DNA from: Altericroceibacterium indicum
Lineage (GTDB): Bacteria > Pseudomonadota > Alphaproteobacteria > Sphingomonadales > Sphingomonadaceae
Assembly: GCF_009828105.1 (NCBI RefSeq)
Contig: NZ_WTYQ01000005.1
Location: 62,001 to 126,000 of the forward strand
Length of the DNA stretch: 64,000 nt
Direction: 5' to 3'
Shown here: in pieces, positions 50,289-59,656 of the stretch
Numbering within the stretch: the first letter of the stretch is position 1
How the letters are laid out: every line of letters begins with the position of its first letter
Translations under genes and position numbers: made by a program
Notes under the pieces: generated by a model
Seen by the model: the letters and a program-made list of their open reading frames with translations, nothing else
Database searches by the model: none
What the model was told of the DNA's origin: nothing

Positions 50289-52898
50289 CTAGCTTTCCGC
50301 TTCGCGTTTAAGGTCATAAAGAACGTCCAAGGCCTCTCGTGGGCTCAAAGCATCCACATCGATTGATTTGAGCTTGTCACGCAATTCATCACATTGTTCC
50401 TCTAGTGCTGCTGCACTTGCGGCGAAGAGAGGCAGGTCGCCCAAGCCAGCAGCAATGCCACCGGTTTCCGCCCGGCCCTTTTCCAAGCGTTCCAGAACAG
50501 ACTTGGCACGGGCGACCACTTCAGCTGGAACACCTGCCAGTTTGGCAACCGCCAGGCCGTAAGACCTGTCTGCAGGACCTTTGGCCAGTTCATGCAACAG
50601 AACCAGTTCTCCCTTCCATTCACGCGCGCGGACGTGATGGAGAGACAAAGAGTCACAGTTTTCCGCCAGGCGGGCCAGCTCATGATAATGTGTGGCGAAG
50701 AGACAGCGTGAGCGATTGCCTTCATGAACAGCTTCGACAACTGCCCAGGCTAGTGCCAAACCATCGTAAGTTGAGGTTCCACGCCCAACTTCATCCAGAA
50801 TGACGAAGCTTCGGGTTGTGGCCTGCGCAAGAATGGCTGCGGTTTCCACCATCTCAACCATGAAAGTGGAGCGACCTCGGGCAAGATTGTCTGAAGCGCC
50901 AACGCGACTGAAGAGCCGATCCACCAAGCCAATGTTTGCCGATGTTGCGGGGACAAAACACCCGGCTTGCGCCAAGAGGACGATGAGGGCGTTCTGGCGG
51001 AGAAAAGTCGACTTACCGCCCATGTTAGGGCCACCGATCAGCCAAAGGCGGTCTTTAGGCTCAAGCTGGCAATCGTTGGCTACGAAGCGCTCACCCTTTT
51101 TAGCGAGTGCCGCTTCAACTACTGGATGTCGGCCACCCTGAATGTCCAGAACCGCGTCTTCCGACAGAGTAGGGCGGCACCATCCACTGTCGGCCGCTCG
51201 TTCTGCTACCCCTGCAGCAACATCTAACCGAGCCAGGGCTGCGGCGGTTTCAGCAATTGCTTGTCGCTTACTGACGACGGCGCTGGTCAGTTCTTCAAAA
51301 TGTGCTTCTTCGGCGGCGATAGCCCGCCCGCCTGCTTCGGTAATGCGGTTTGCTTCCTCATGAAGATGAAGAGAGTTGAAGCGCATGGCGTTGGCCATCG
51401 TCTGGCGATGGGTGAAGTCGCTATCCGCTGCCATCAGCACATCGCCATATCGGCTTGGTACTTCGATGAAATAACCAAGCACACCATTATGTTTAATCTT
51501 GAGAGAGGAAACGTTTGTTTCTTCGCGATACCGGCTTTCAAGAGCTGCAATTGCACGACGAGCGTTGCCTGAAATACTACGCAAATCATCCAGAGAAGCG
51601 TCGTAACCTTCAGCGATATAGCCGCCTTGATTGCGTTCGGTTGGCGGTGATGCAACCAGTGCGCGCGATAAGAGGTCGATCAGGCTGTTATGACCATTGA
51701 GGAGAGGCATTGCATGTTCGAGCAACACAGGCGCTGCGTCACGCTCGCTCAATCGGTCATGAATGCGTGAACCTTTCTCCAGGCCGTCACGAATTTGGCC
51801 AAGATCACGCGGACTACCACGGCCTGCCACGATCCTGCCAAGGGCTCGCCCGATGTCGGGCAGACTGCGCATCATATCCCTAAGGTCAGATCGCAATAGC
51901 GCATCATCATGGAAGTATTGGACCAGTGCAAGGCGTTCGTCGATCGCGCCCAGATCAATCAGTGGAGCGGATAAATCCTCTGCCAATTGCCGCGCTCCGG
52001 CGCCTGTCACGCAGCGGTCTACTGAAGCCAGCAGGCTGCCCTGACGGCCGCCTTGCTGTGATTGTACGATCTCCAGGCTGGTGCGCGTTGCTTCATCCAT
52101 GGCGAGGCTCGTATCGCCTGACCGCATAGTCGGAGGAAGAAGGAAAGGGAGTGTTCCGCGCCCGACGTGATCAAGATAAGCAATCAAGCCACTGGCGGCC
52201 GCCAGCATGGGGCGGGTAAATGCGCCGAACCCATCTAAAGTGGATACGCCGTGAATTTTCTTGAGGCGCTCTTCACCGCCATCGCTGGAGAAATCCTGCT
52301 TGTCCCGGCCAATGGCCTGTTCCGGCACCAGCGTGCCTTCTGCCAGCCAGCTATCGGGAACAATCAATTCGCTCGCTCCGATACGAGCCAATTGCGCATT
52401 CAGCCGTTCAGGCTGGCACTCTTCCAGTTCCATTTTGCCCGTGGAAATGTCGCAGGATGCAATACCGCACATGCCACGCAATTCGATAATTGCAGCGAGC
52501 ATATTTGCTCGCCGTGGTTCCAGAAGAGCTTCTTCGGTCAAGGTGCCAGCGGTGACAAAGCGCACGATATCGCGTTTGACCAGCGTCTTCGATCCACCAC
52601 GTTTGCGCGCTTCTTCCGGGCTTTCGACCTGCTCAGCGATCGCTACGCGGCATCCAGCTTTGATGAGTCTTGCAAGGTAATTCTCAGCGGAATGGACCGG
52701 CACACCGCACATGGGGACTTTTTCACCCTTATGCTCCCCCCGGCTTGTCAGCGCGATGTCGAGCACAGCACTTGCTGTCTTGGCATCGTCAAAGAAAAGT
52801 TCGAAGAAGTCTCCCATCCGATAGAACAGGAGGCAGTCTTGCGCTTCTTGCTTGAGAGCGAGGTATTGCGCCATCATCGGTGTTGCAGAGCCAGCCAT
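50289..52898 (-). CDS. mutS: DNA mismatch repair protein MutS
   Basis: An 869-residue MutS. It shows MAQYLALKQEAQDCLLFYRMGDFFELFFDDA (mismatch-reading Phe-x-Glu segment in the N-terminal domain), VPMCGVPVHSAENYLARLI, the Walker A GGPNMGGKSTFLRQ and Walker B FVILDEVGRGTSTYDGLALAWAV. It recognises mismatches and recruits MutL. ATG 52898 is chosen for the conserved MAGSATPMM start; the frame is open further upstream into the maeB promoter region. It is divergent from maeB, leaving a 114-base gap. Confidence 0.96.
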   Translation of the reverse strand: MAGSATPMMAQYLALKQEAQDCLLFYRMGDFFELFFDDAKTASAVLDIALTSRGEHKGEKVPMCGVPVHSAENYLARLIKAGCRVAIAEQVESPEEARKRGGSKTLVKRDIVRFVTAGTLTEEALLEPRRANMLAAIIELRGMCGIASCDISTGKMELEECQPERLNAQLARIGASELIVPDSWLAEGTLVPEQAIGRDKQDFSSDGGEERLKKIHGVSTLDGFGAFTRPMLAAASGLIAYLDHVGRGTLPFLLPPTMRSGDTSLAMDEATRTSLEIVQSQQGGRQGSLLASVDRCVTGAGARQLAEDLSAPLIDLGAIDERLALVQYFHDDALLRSDLRDMMRSLPDIGRALGRIVAGRGSPRDLGQIRDGLEKGSRIHDRLSERDAAPVLLEHAMPLLNGHNSLIDLLSRALVASPPTERNQGGYIAEGYDASLDDLRSISGNARRAIAALESRYREETNVSSLKIKHNGVLGYFIEVPSRYGDVLMAADSDFTHRQTMANAMRFNSLHLHEEANRITEAGGRAIAAEEAHFEELTSAVVSKRQAIAETAAALARLDVAAGVAERAADSGWCRPTLSEDAVLDIQGGRHPVVEAALAKKGERFVANDCQLEPKDRLWLIGGPNMGGKSTFLRQNALIVLLAQAGCFVPATSANIGLVDRLFSRVGASDNLARGRSTFMVEMVETAAILAQATTRSFVILDEVGRGTSTYDGLALAWAVVEAVHEGNRSRCLFATHYHELARLAENCDSLSLHHVRAREWKGELVLLHELAKGPADRSYGLAVAKLAGVPAEVVARAKSVLERLEKGRAETGGIAAGLGDLPLFAASAAALEEQCDELRDKLKSIDVDALSPREALDVLYDLKREAES

Positions 52899-53012
52899 AG
52901 AGACCCGGTAGCGGTGTATAGGAAGATTCGGAATGGTATTATGAAAGCTTTCCCCTACCGCTTTTGGCAAAGGTCGTTTAGGCAATTGGACAGAGACAGG
53001 AGTTAACGAGCT

Positions 53013-55277
53013 TTGGCCGAACAAGACAATTCGAGTTTCACCACCCGCGAAGCGCTTTTTTATCACAAGACAGGCCGCCCGGGTAAGATCGAAATTATCG
53101 CTTCCAAACCGATGGCAACGCAGCGAGATTTATCGCTCGCCTATTCGCCGGGTGTGGCCGCTCCGGTTGAGGCAATTGCCGCAGATCCCGCCTGCGCGGC
53201 CGATTATACGGCACGGTCCAACCTCGTCGCCGTGATTTCCAACGGCACAGCCATTCTGGGTCTTGGCAATCTGGGCGCTTTGGCCTCCAAGCCCGTGATG
53301 GAAGGCAAGTGTGTCCTCTTCAAGCGCTTCGCTGATGTCGATGCCATGGATATCGAGCTCAACACCGAAGACCCTGAAGCCTTTATCAATGCCGTCGCCC
53401 TGATGGAGCCGACATTTGGCGGCATCAATCTGGAAGATATCAAGGCTCCAGAATGCTTCATCATTGAACAGACTCTGCGTGAGCGGATGAATATCCCGAT
53501 TATGCATGATGATCAGCACGGTACGGCCATTATTGCCGCCGCTGGCTTGATCAATGCTTGTCATCTGACGGGGCGTAAGCTCGAAGATGTGAAAATGGTC
53601 GTCAATGGTGCCGGGGCTGCGGCTATTGCTTGCTCTGCGCTCATTAAAGCGATGGGCGTTCGGCATGAAAATGTCATTATGTGCGACCGGGATGGGGTGA
53701 TCTATCGTGGCCGTGAGCATGGCATGGACCAGTGGAAGAGCGCTCATGCGACCGACACGGATGCGCGTACCTTGATCGATGCACTGGATGGTGCAGATAT
53801 CTTCCTTGGCCTTTCGGCTGCTGGCGCTCTGAAGCCGGAATGGCTGGAGAAGATGAAGGATAAGCCGATCATCTTTGCCATGGCTAATCCGACGCCTGAA
53901 ATCTGGCCGGAAGATGCGAAGAAAATTCGCCCCAATGCCATCATTGCAACTGGGCGGTCAGATTATCCAAACCAAGTCAACAATGTGCTTGGCTTCCCCT
54001 TCATTTTCCGTGGTGCACTCGATGTGCAGGCTACTGCGATCAATGAAGAAATGAAGATTGCAGCGGCAGAAGCTATTGCGGGACTGGCGCGCGAGCGTGT
54101 GCCTGAAGAGGTTGCCGCCGCTTATGGCAAGAACCATCGTTTCGGCACGGAATATATCATTCCGGCTCCTTTTGATCCGCGCCTGATGGAGCGGGTATCA
54201 GCAGCAGTCGCAAAAGCCGCAATGGATAGTGGTGTTGCCAAGGCGCCGATCCAAGATCTCGAGCTTTACAAGATGAAGCTCAAGGCACGCTTGAACCCGA
54301 CAACTTCGGTTCTGACGCAAGTTTACGCTGACGCGCAAGCCAATCCAAAGCGCGTTGTCTTCGCCGAAGCAGAAGAAGAAGTGACATTGCGAGCTGCCAT
54401 ACAGTTCCGCGATTTCGGCTATGGTACGCCTGTGCTGGTCGGCCGGACGAAGGCAGTCATGGATAAGCTGCAGGAACTGGGTGTATCGCACCCTGAAGCG
54501 TTCGAAATCCAGAACTCAGCCGATTCGCCCTATGTGCCTGAGATGGTCGATTACCTCTACAAACGCCTTCAGCGTCGCGGGTATATGGAGCGCGACGTTC
54601 GCCGCGTCGTCAATCAGGATCGCAACATCTTTGCCAGCGCCTTGGTCGCTTTGGGCCATGGCGATGCGATGATTTCCGGCCTGACGCGTCCATTCGCGCA
54701 GACCATGAAAGAAGTGCGCCACGTGCTTGATCCCAAGCCCGATGGTGTACCTTTTGGCGTGCATTTGATGATCGGCAAGACGAATACTGTCTTCCTCGCA
54801 GATACCACCATGAATGAACGTCCTACCGCTGAAGAGCTGGCGCATATCGCTACAGAAACGGCTGCTGTAGCTCGTCGGCTTGGGCACGAACCACGTGTAG
54901 CATTCCTGTCATATTCGACGTTCGGCAACCCGGCAGGGCGTTGGCTCGAAAATATTCGTGGTGCGGTGCAGATCCTCGACAGGGAAAATCCGAATTTCGA
55001 ATATGAAGGTGAGATGGGGCCGGATGCGGCACTTAACCCGGCCGTGATGGCAAATTTCCCTTTCAGCCGCTTGTCTGCTCCGGCCAATGTGCTGATTATG
55101 CCTGGCCTGCAGTCAGCTAACCTCTCAGCTAAGTTGCTGCGGGAATTGGGCGGTAATACGGTTATCGGGCCGATGCTGATCGGGATGGAAAAGCCTGTAC
55201 AGATCGCTCCAATGACGGCGAGCGCGCCAGATATTCTGACGCTGGCCGTGCTCGCCAGTGCTGGCGTGGTGAAATAA
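53013..55277 (+). CDS. maeB: NADP-dependent malic enzyme (MaeB-type, phosphotransacetylase-fused)
   Basis: A 754-residue protein. It has the malic enzyme N-domain (TQRDLSLAYSPGVAAP, LVAVISNGTAILGLGNLG), the NAD(P)-binding domain (VKMVVNGAGAAAIACSALIKAMGV) and a C-terminal PTA-like domain (RVVFAEAEEEVTLRAA, IMPGLQSANLSAKLLRELGG). It decarboxylates malate to pyruvate with NADPH. The start is TTG at 53013: AGGAG at 52998-53002 lies ten bases upstream and the next Met is inside the conserved domain. A terminator follows the gene. Confidence 0.95.
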   Translation: MAEQDNSSFTTREALFYHKTGRPGKIEIIASKPMATQRDLSLAYSPGVAAPVEAIAADPACAADYTARSNLVAVISNGTAILGLGNLGALASKPVMEGKCVLFKRFADVDAMDIELNTEDPEAFINAVALMEPTFGGINLEDIKAPECFIIEQTLRERMNIPIMHDDQHGTAIIAAAGLINACHLTGRKLEDVKMVVNGAGAAAIACSALIKAMGVRHENVIMCDRDGVIYRGREHGMDQWKSAHATDTDARTLIDALDGADIFLGLSAAGALKPEWLEKMKDKPIIFAMANPTPEIWPEDAKKIRPNAIIATGRSDYPNQVNNVLGFPFIFRGALDVQATAINEEMKIAAAEAIAGLARERVPEEVAAAYGKNHRFGTEYIIPAPFDPRLMERVSAAVAKAAMDSGVAKAPIQDLELYKMKLKARLNPTTSVLTQVYADAQANPKRVVFAEAEEEVTLRAAIQFRDFGYGTPVLVGRTKAVMDKLQELGVSHPEAFEIQNSADSPYVPEMVDYLYKRLQRRGYMERDVRRVVNQDRNIFASALVALGHGDAMISGLTRPFAQTMKEVRHVLDPKPDGVPFGVHLMIGKTNTVFLADTTMNERPTAEELAHIATETAAVARRLGHEPRVAFLSYSTFGNPAGRWLENIRGAVQILDRENPNFEYEGEMGPDAALNPAVMANFPFSRLSAPANVLIMPGLQSANLSAKLLRELGGNTVIGPMLIGMEKPVQIAPMTASAPDILTLAVLASAGVVK

Positions 55278-55288
55278 CCACTGATACT

Positions 55289-55323
55289 AAAAGACCCGGT
55301 CGGAAGTTTCCGCCGGGTCTTTT
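55289..55323 (+). terminator. Intrinsic terminator after maeB
   Basis: AAAAGACCCGG (55289-55299) pairs with CCGGGTCTTTT (55313-55323), with a smaller inner hairpin. The T-run closes the stem. It marks the end of the core-genome stretch before the iron island. Confidence 0.92.
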
Positions 55324-55443
55324 AAATTTGATCTCACGTGCTCAATTTGCGACGGTAGCGAAAATACCAGACTTCGTGCTGCATCTCAAGTATCATATTG
55401 ATTGTAAGCCTTTTTATGGAAAGCTTGAGGTTCGAAAATTGCT

Positions 55444-55465
55444 CCAGCAATCACCCAGCAATCAC
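55444..55465. repeat. Tandem 11-bp repeat in the gap between maeB and the iron island
   Basis: CCAGCAATCAC occurs twice in direct tandem (55444-55454 and 55455-55465). It lies in the 288-base gap between the maeB terminator and the GC3-richer iron genes; the rest of that gap has no gene and no motif I can name. It could be a scar or target duplication at an island edge, though chance is possible. Confidence 0.6.
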
Positions 55466-55565
55466 CGTCAGCCGTGATTTCTCGTGAGCCGGAGTAAGGG
55501 CTTTTCGATGTAGCGCTGATTCCGGATTACATATCGGGTCGAGTCGGCGGAGCACATCTTGCAGT

Positions 55566-57131
55566 TTAGAGCGCCAGGTTCATTTGACCGGTCGGCGACC
55601 AGATTTCCGGATTGCGGTGCGCGACAATGATCGCCGTCCGCTGCAACTCGCGTACTAGGCTGGCGAGCGCCCGTTCCCTCGCCTCGTCGAGCGCCGATGT
55701 CGCCTCGTCAAGCATGAGAATTGGCGCATCACTGATCAAAGCTCGGGCAAAGGCCAGGCGCTGCCGCTCTCCGCCAGACAGGGCGCTGCCATGATGCCCG
55801 ACGGGCTGATGAATGCCCATAGCCGAGCGCTCGATCACCGGACCCAGCGTCGCACGGCGAGCGATGTCTTCGATCTCCCGATCACTGGCCTCTGGCCGCC
55901 CCAGGCGAATATTGTCGGCCAAAGTCCCGGTGAAGACCACCGGCTCCTGCGGCACATAGGCAAAGTGCTGCGCCAGCTTGCCATAGGTGATCCGGCTCAA
56001 TGCCGCACCGCCAAGCATGAGCGTGCCATCCTCCGGATCGTCGAAGCGCATCATCAGGCCAAGCAGCGTGCTCTTGCCCGAGCCGGTCGGGCCGGTCACG
56101 ATAATGCGATCGCCCGGAGCGATCGTGGCGGACACACCTTTGAGGGCGGGAGCCGAGGCAACCTTGTCGAGCACCAGAGTCGTGCCAACCGGATTTTCGG
56201 CCAGCTGTGGCGGCGGCTCCGGCAGTGACGGGGCGGAGATGACCGTGGCGAAGTCGCGCGCCGCGCGGAGTTGATCGTTGAGCATGATGCCGGCCACAGC
56301 AAGCGTTTCCAGCGGAGCCGCAGCGCGCATCACCAGCAACAGCAGGGCGAGAATTGCGGCGGGCGACAGACCTGCCACCAGCGCCAGATATATCGCCATT
56401 CCCACCACCGGAAATGCGCCCGCCATAGCTGACACGAAACTGGCCAGCGATGCCGCGCGGTTGGTGCGGCGCATTGCCGCTGCCTGCTCTTGCCAGATGC
56501 TCTGGGCAGGGCGGATCGCCTCGATAGGGCCGGCCGCTGTTCGCAGCAGTTCGAGATGGTCCACCAGATCGAGCGCCACCCGGTTCGCTTCGCCTTCCAG
56601 TTCACCCCGGCGCTGGTCGGCGTTGCGCAGCGCGCGTTGTGCGGTGAACTGCGCCATGAAGGAAAGTACGAGAAGCGCCCCGGCCACAAGCACGGCACGC
56701 CAGCCGCCAACCAGCAGCGTGCCGGGTAGAAGCAATAGCGGCAGCAATGGCGCATGGATGAAGGTCTGCAGGTGGTGCGCCGGAATGCTCATGAACCCCG
56801 GAATGGTGCGGGTTGCCACCGCGGATAGCTTCGCCCGGTTCTCATCGGTAAACCACGCCAGCTTCGCGCGCGTCAGGGCCTGCCCCAGCGAGGCGTAAAG
56901 GTCGCCTGTCAGCCGCGCACCGGTGAAGAAGCCCGCCCTTGCGGCGATTGTCGTGGCCAGCACGGCCAGACCGCCGAACAGCATGACGAGAGACGGGGGC
57001 TCGTGCCGCACAATCGCCATGGCCAGCAGCGTGTAGAACAGCGCTTCGGCAATCGCGACCGCTATCCAGGCAAGCGCAGCGGGCAGCATGCGGCGACGGG
57101 CGACACGCAAGGTATTGTCGGGCATTGTCAT
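55566..57131 (-). CDS. ABC transporter half-molecule (membrane plus ATPase), second of pair
   Basis: A 521-residue protein with membrane helices at ~15-310 and the ATPase at ~325-521: Walker A GPTGSGKSTLLGLM, Q-loop QEPVVFTG, signature LSGGERQRLAFARALI and Walker B ILMLDEATSALDE. It belongs to the type IV (exporter-fold) ABC half-transporters, like YbtP/YbtQ or IrtB. It overlaps the preceding half-transporter as ATGA (57128-57131). With its partner and the adjacent siderophore-interacting flavoprotein, an import role for a ferric chelate is likely. The gene is clearly richer in G/C at third positions than maeB. Confidence 0.9.
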   Translation of the reverse strand: MTMPDNTLRVARRRMLPAALAWIAVAIAEALFYTLLAMAIVRHEPPSLVMLFGGLAVLATTIAARAGFFTGARLTGDLYASLGQALTRAKLAWFTDENRAKLSAVATRTIPGFMSIPAHHLQTFIHAPLLPLLLLPGTLLVGGWRAVLVAGALLVLSFMAQFTAQRALRNADQRRGELEGEANRVALDLVDHLELLRTAAGPIEAIRPAQSIWQEQAAAMRRTNRAASLASFVSAMAGAFPVVGMAIYLALVAGLSPAAILALLLLVMRAAAPLETLAVAGIMLNDQLRAARDFATVISAPSLPEPPPQLAENPVGTTLVLDKVASAPALKGVSATIAPGDRIIVTGPTGSGKSTLLGLMMRFDDPEDGTLMLGGAALSRITYGKLAQHFAYVPQEPVVFTGTLADNIRLGRPEASDREIEDIARRATLGPVIERSAMGIHQPVGHHGSALSGGERQRLAFARALISDAPILMLDEATSALDEARERALASLVRELQRTAIIVAHRNPEIWSPTGQMNLAL

Positions 57132-58732
57132 CGCCTAGCTCCATCATAATCGACCGGGTGCAGGGGCAGTATCTCGTCAGCCCGTGCCGCCATTGCCGGA
57201 TCGTGCGTGACCATGACGATGACCTTGCCCGTGCTCTTCGCGAGCTGACGCAATTCATCCACCACGCGCCGCGAAGTGTCGGCGTCCAGCGCGCTGGTCG
57301 GTTCATCGAGCAGAAGCAGCGGCGCGCTTGAAAGGTAAGCCCGCGATATGTTCAGGCGCTGCTTCTCGCCGCCCGATAGGCGCTCGGCGTCGGTATCGAG
57401 ACCCTCTTCTATTTGCGCGGCACGAAGCGCGGCTTGCAAAACATCGTCGCGGGCGTCTGGCGCTGAGAGCAGCAGATTATCGCGGATCGGAGCGGAAAGC
57501 ACGTCGGTGCCTTGTGCGATCAATGCAGCCCAGGCCGTGCGGTTGGCAGGTGCCAGTTCAGCAAGGGGTGTGTCCGCCAGCAGGACCGTGCCGGTGGTGG
57601 GCGGTTCCAGCCCCGCCAATACGCGCAGCAGGGTCGTTTTGCCCGCACCGCTTGTTCCTGTGATCGCGGTCAAGGTCCCGGCTGGAAAGCAGTGCGAAAC
57701 CGGGGCAAGAGCCGGTCGGTCTGCGAGCATGACCGAGAGATTGCGAACGACCAGATCGGCGCGCTCTGACGGCTGGTCGCTGACCGGGCCGCCCACCACC
57801 GACGCTTCGGCGAGAAAGGCGCGGATACGGCCTGCGGCGGCTCTGCCCATGGAGATATAGTCGAGACCATGGCCAAGCTGGCGAGCCGGCGTGACCACTG
57901 CGAGGCTGAAGAACAGGCTCGCCGCAAGTACCTGCGCCGGCCGGTCGAATCCTGTGGCATAGATAATGGCGAAGGTGGCGACAGGCTGAAGCAAGGCGGT
58001 TGCCATGGCCATGATCGTGGCAACCCTGCCGACTCGTTCAACCATGCCGCGCGAAAAGCGCTGGGTCGCTTCCTCATATCGCGCGGCCGCACCGGCTTCC
58101 GCTGCGAAGATGCGGTTGACGCGAATGCCCCGTGCATAATCGTCAACCGCTAGCGCGATGTCGCCCATCACGTCGAACTGGATCTTGCCCTCACGGGAGG
58201 CGAGGCGCGGCACCGCGACCAGAATAAACAGCGCGGCAACCAGCCCTGGGATCAGGGCCGCCAGCGATACCCAGCCCCCGATCGCCACAAGCAGGCAGAT
58301 CGAGGCCAGCGGCACAATCAGGAAGGTCGCGATTTCATGGGGGAAATGCGCGATCATATGATGCAGAGCGACGATATCGTCGGCCACCAGACGTCGCAGT
58401 TTTTGGCCATCGTACTGCGAGACAGCGCTGGGGGGCAGCAACATCAGGTGCGTGGCGACCTTCTCCCGTAAGCGCGCTGCAAAGCTCATCTCGCCTGAAT
58501 GGGCGAGCCAGGATGACAGAGCAGCGCACAGCGCGGTGCCGCCCGACAGGGCCAGAGCCCAAAGGGCGGTGTTTACGCCCGGCTCGCCAATGAAGCATAC
58601 CAGCATCCAGAGCACGCTCACCGTCAGCAGCCCACCCGCTACAACCAGTGCAACGCTGAGGCCAAGCCATGGCAGTGATGGGCGCAAAGCCTCGTTGAAA
58701 GCGTCGGCGTTTTCTTTGGGTTCGCTTCGCAC
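57128..58732 (-). CDS. ABC transporter half-molecule (membrane plus ATPase), first of pair
   Basis: A 534-residue half-transporter: membrane region ~20-300, then Walker A GTSGAGKTTLLRVLAG, signature LSGGEKQRLNISRAYL and LLLLDEPTSALDAD. The start is GTG at 58732, with GGAG nine bases upstream inside the end of the SIP gene; an ATG at 58739 is in another frame. The gap to the SIP stop is 3 bases, so the pair should be translationally coupled. Similar to IrtA without its fused SIP domain. Confidence 0.9.
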   Translation of the reverse strand: MRSEPKENADAFNEALRPSLPWLGLSVALVVAGGLLTVSVLWMLVCFIGEPGVNTALWALALSGGTALCAALSSWLAHSGEMSFAARLREKVATHLMLLPPSAVSQYDGQKLRRLVADDIVALHHMIAHFPHEIATFLIVPLASICLLVAIGGWVSLAALIPGLVAALFILVAVPRLASREGKIQFDVMGDIALAVDDYARGIRVNRIFAAEAGAAARYEEATQRFSRGMVERVGRVATIMAMATALLQPVATFAIIYATGFDRPAQVLAASLFFSLAVVTPARQLGHGLDYISMGRAAAGRIRAFLAEASVVGGPVSDQPSERADLVVRNLSVMLADRPALAPVSHCFPAGTLTAITGTSGAGKTTLLRVLAGLEPPTTGTVLLADTPLAELAPANRTAWAALIAQGTDVLSAPIRDNLLLSAPDARDDVLQAALRAAQIEEGLDTDAERLSGGEKQRLNISRAYLSSAPLLLLDEPTSALDADTSRRVVDELRQLAKSTGKVIVMVTHDPAMAARADEILPLHPVDYDGARR

Positions 58733-58735
58733 CGG

Positions 58736-59545
58736 TCATAGCTCCAGTGCGAGATCGTCGAACTCCTCGGGAGTTCCGCCCTTGGCCAGCAGGCTTTCGT
58801 AGACCTTCTGGCGTATCTTATCGACCTGGCTGTTGCTGATGCCGCTGGTCCAGTATCCAGCAACGGCTACAGCGCTTGCGGGAAGGCCGAGCGTGTCGCG
58901 AAAATGGGCGCGGATGGTGCGCATTTCCTTGCGTTCCCCGGCCCCCCATACGCTGCCGATCATTGGGTCGTTCAGTGCCAGTGTCTGTTCCAGCAGGGGT
59001 ACATCCCCTGTGCCTGCGCCACCAATCCGATGCAGCGTAAGGCCCGGGCAGGCAGGCAGTTCGGCGAAATAGGACTCGTCATCGACATGGACCCAGCCGG
59101 TGCCCGGAATGGGCGCTTCGGCCTCGGCGAGTATCGCGCAGAGCGCGGGAATCCCGGTCGCATCCAGAAACAGCGCCAACTTCTTGCCATTCGCATCAGG
59201 GATGAGGAAATGCGGACGCGGACCAGCAATGTCGAAGCGCGCATCGCGATCAAGCTGCGACGACCATTGCATCATCGGACTGCTTTCGCCGTGCAGAATG
59301 ATATCGAAAGAGATTGTCCGGCGCGCGGGATCGAATTTGCGCACGGTGTATATCCGCGATGCGCCACCATAATCGTCGCCCAGGAAGATGCGAAAAGCGA
59401 CATTGGCACGCCCCCATGCCGCATGGTCGATGATCTCTGGCAGCCGCGCGGTCACCCTGCGCACGCTTTCAAATGGCTGGCTTACACGCTCCACCACTGC
59501 GGTGACGAACTCCAGCCCCCGGTCATGCTTTTCCTCGCGCACCAT
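58736..59545 (-). CDS. Siderophore-interacting protein (FAD-dependent ferric reductase)
   Basis: A 269-residue SIP-family flavoreductase. It shows the FAD-binding SRIYTVRKFD (R-x-Y-T), AFRIFLGDDYGG, the FAD phosphate segment HGESSPMMQWSSQL, the NAD(P)-site LALFLDATGIPALCAIL and the C-terminal VAGYWTSGISNSQ. It reduces Fe(III) bound to a siderophore and releases iron in the cytoplasm. ATG 59545 has GAGGA five bases upstream; a TTG further up is less likely. It is first in a three-gene operon with the two ABC half-transporters and divergent from the receptor gene. Confidence 0.92.
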   Translation of the reverse strand: MVREEKHDRGLEFVTAVVERVSQPFESVRRVTARLPEIIDHAAWGRANVAFRIFLGDDYGGASRIYTVRKFDPARRTISFDIILHGESSPMMQWSSQLDRDARFDIAGPRPHFLIPDANGKKLALFLDATGIPALCAILAEAEAPIPGTGWVHVDDESYFAELPACPGLTLHRIGGAGTGDVPLLEQTLALNDPMIGSVWGAGERKEMRTIRAHFRDTLGLPASAVAVAGYWTSGISNSQVDKIRQKVYESLLAKGGTPEEFDDLALEL

Positions 59546-59607
59546 GGCTTCCTCACACAAATAGAAACAGACTGTTGCAAACTAATACAACGCCCTCTAA
59601 CGCTGCT

Positions 59608-59620
59608 GCGAATCATTTGC
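59608..59620. promoter_or_regulatory. Candidate Fur-type operator in the divergent iron promoter region
   Basis: GCGAATCATTTGC is a near-perfect 13-bp dyad whose centre AATCATT matches the core of the Fur box (GATAATCATTATC; 9 of 13 positions agree). It lies in the 111-base gap between the SIP and receptor genes, where it could control both directions. Confidence 0.4.
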
Positions 59621-59656
59621 AAGCCATCAACTGTCAGCCTGAGGAAAGCTTCGAAT

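Noticed and set aside
55429-55438. GGTTCGAAAA, resembling a tRNA T-loop that could mark an integration site
   Set aside because: The flanking bases do not form the T-arm stem and no other tRNA arm is present.
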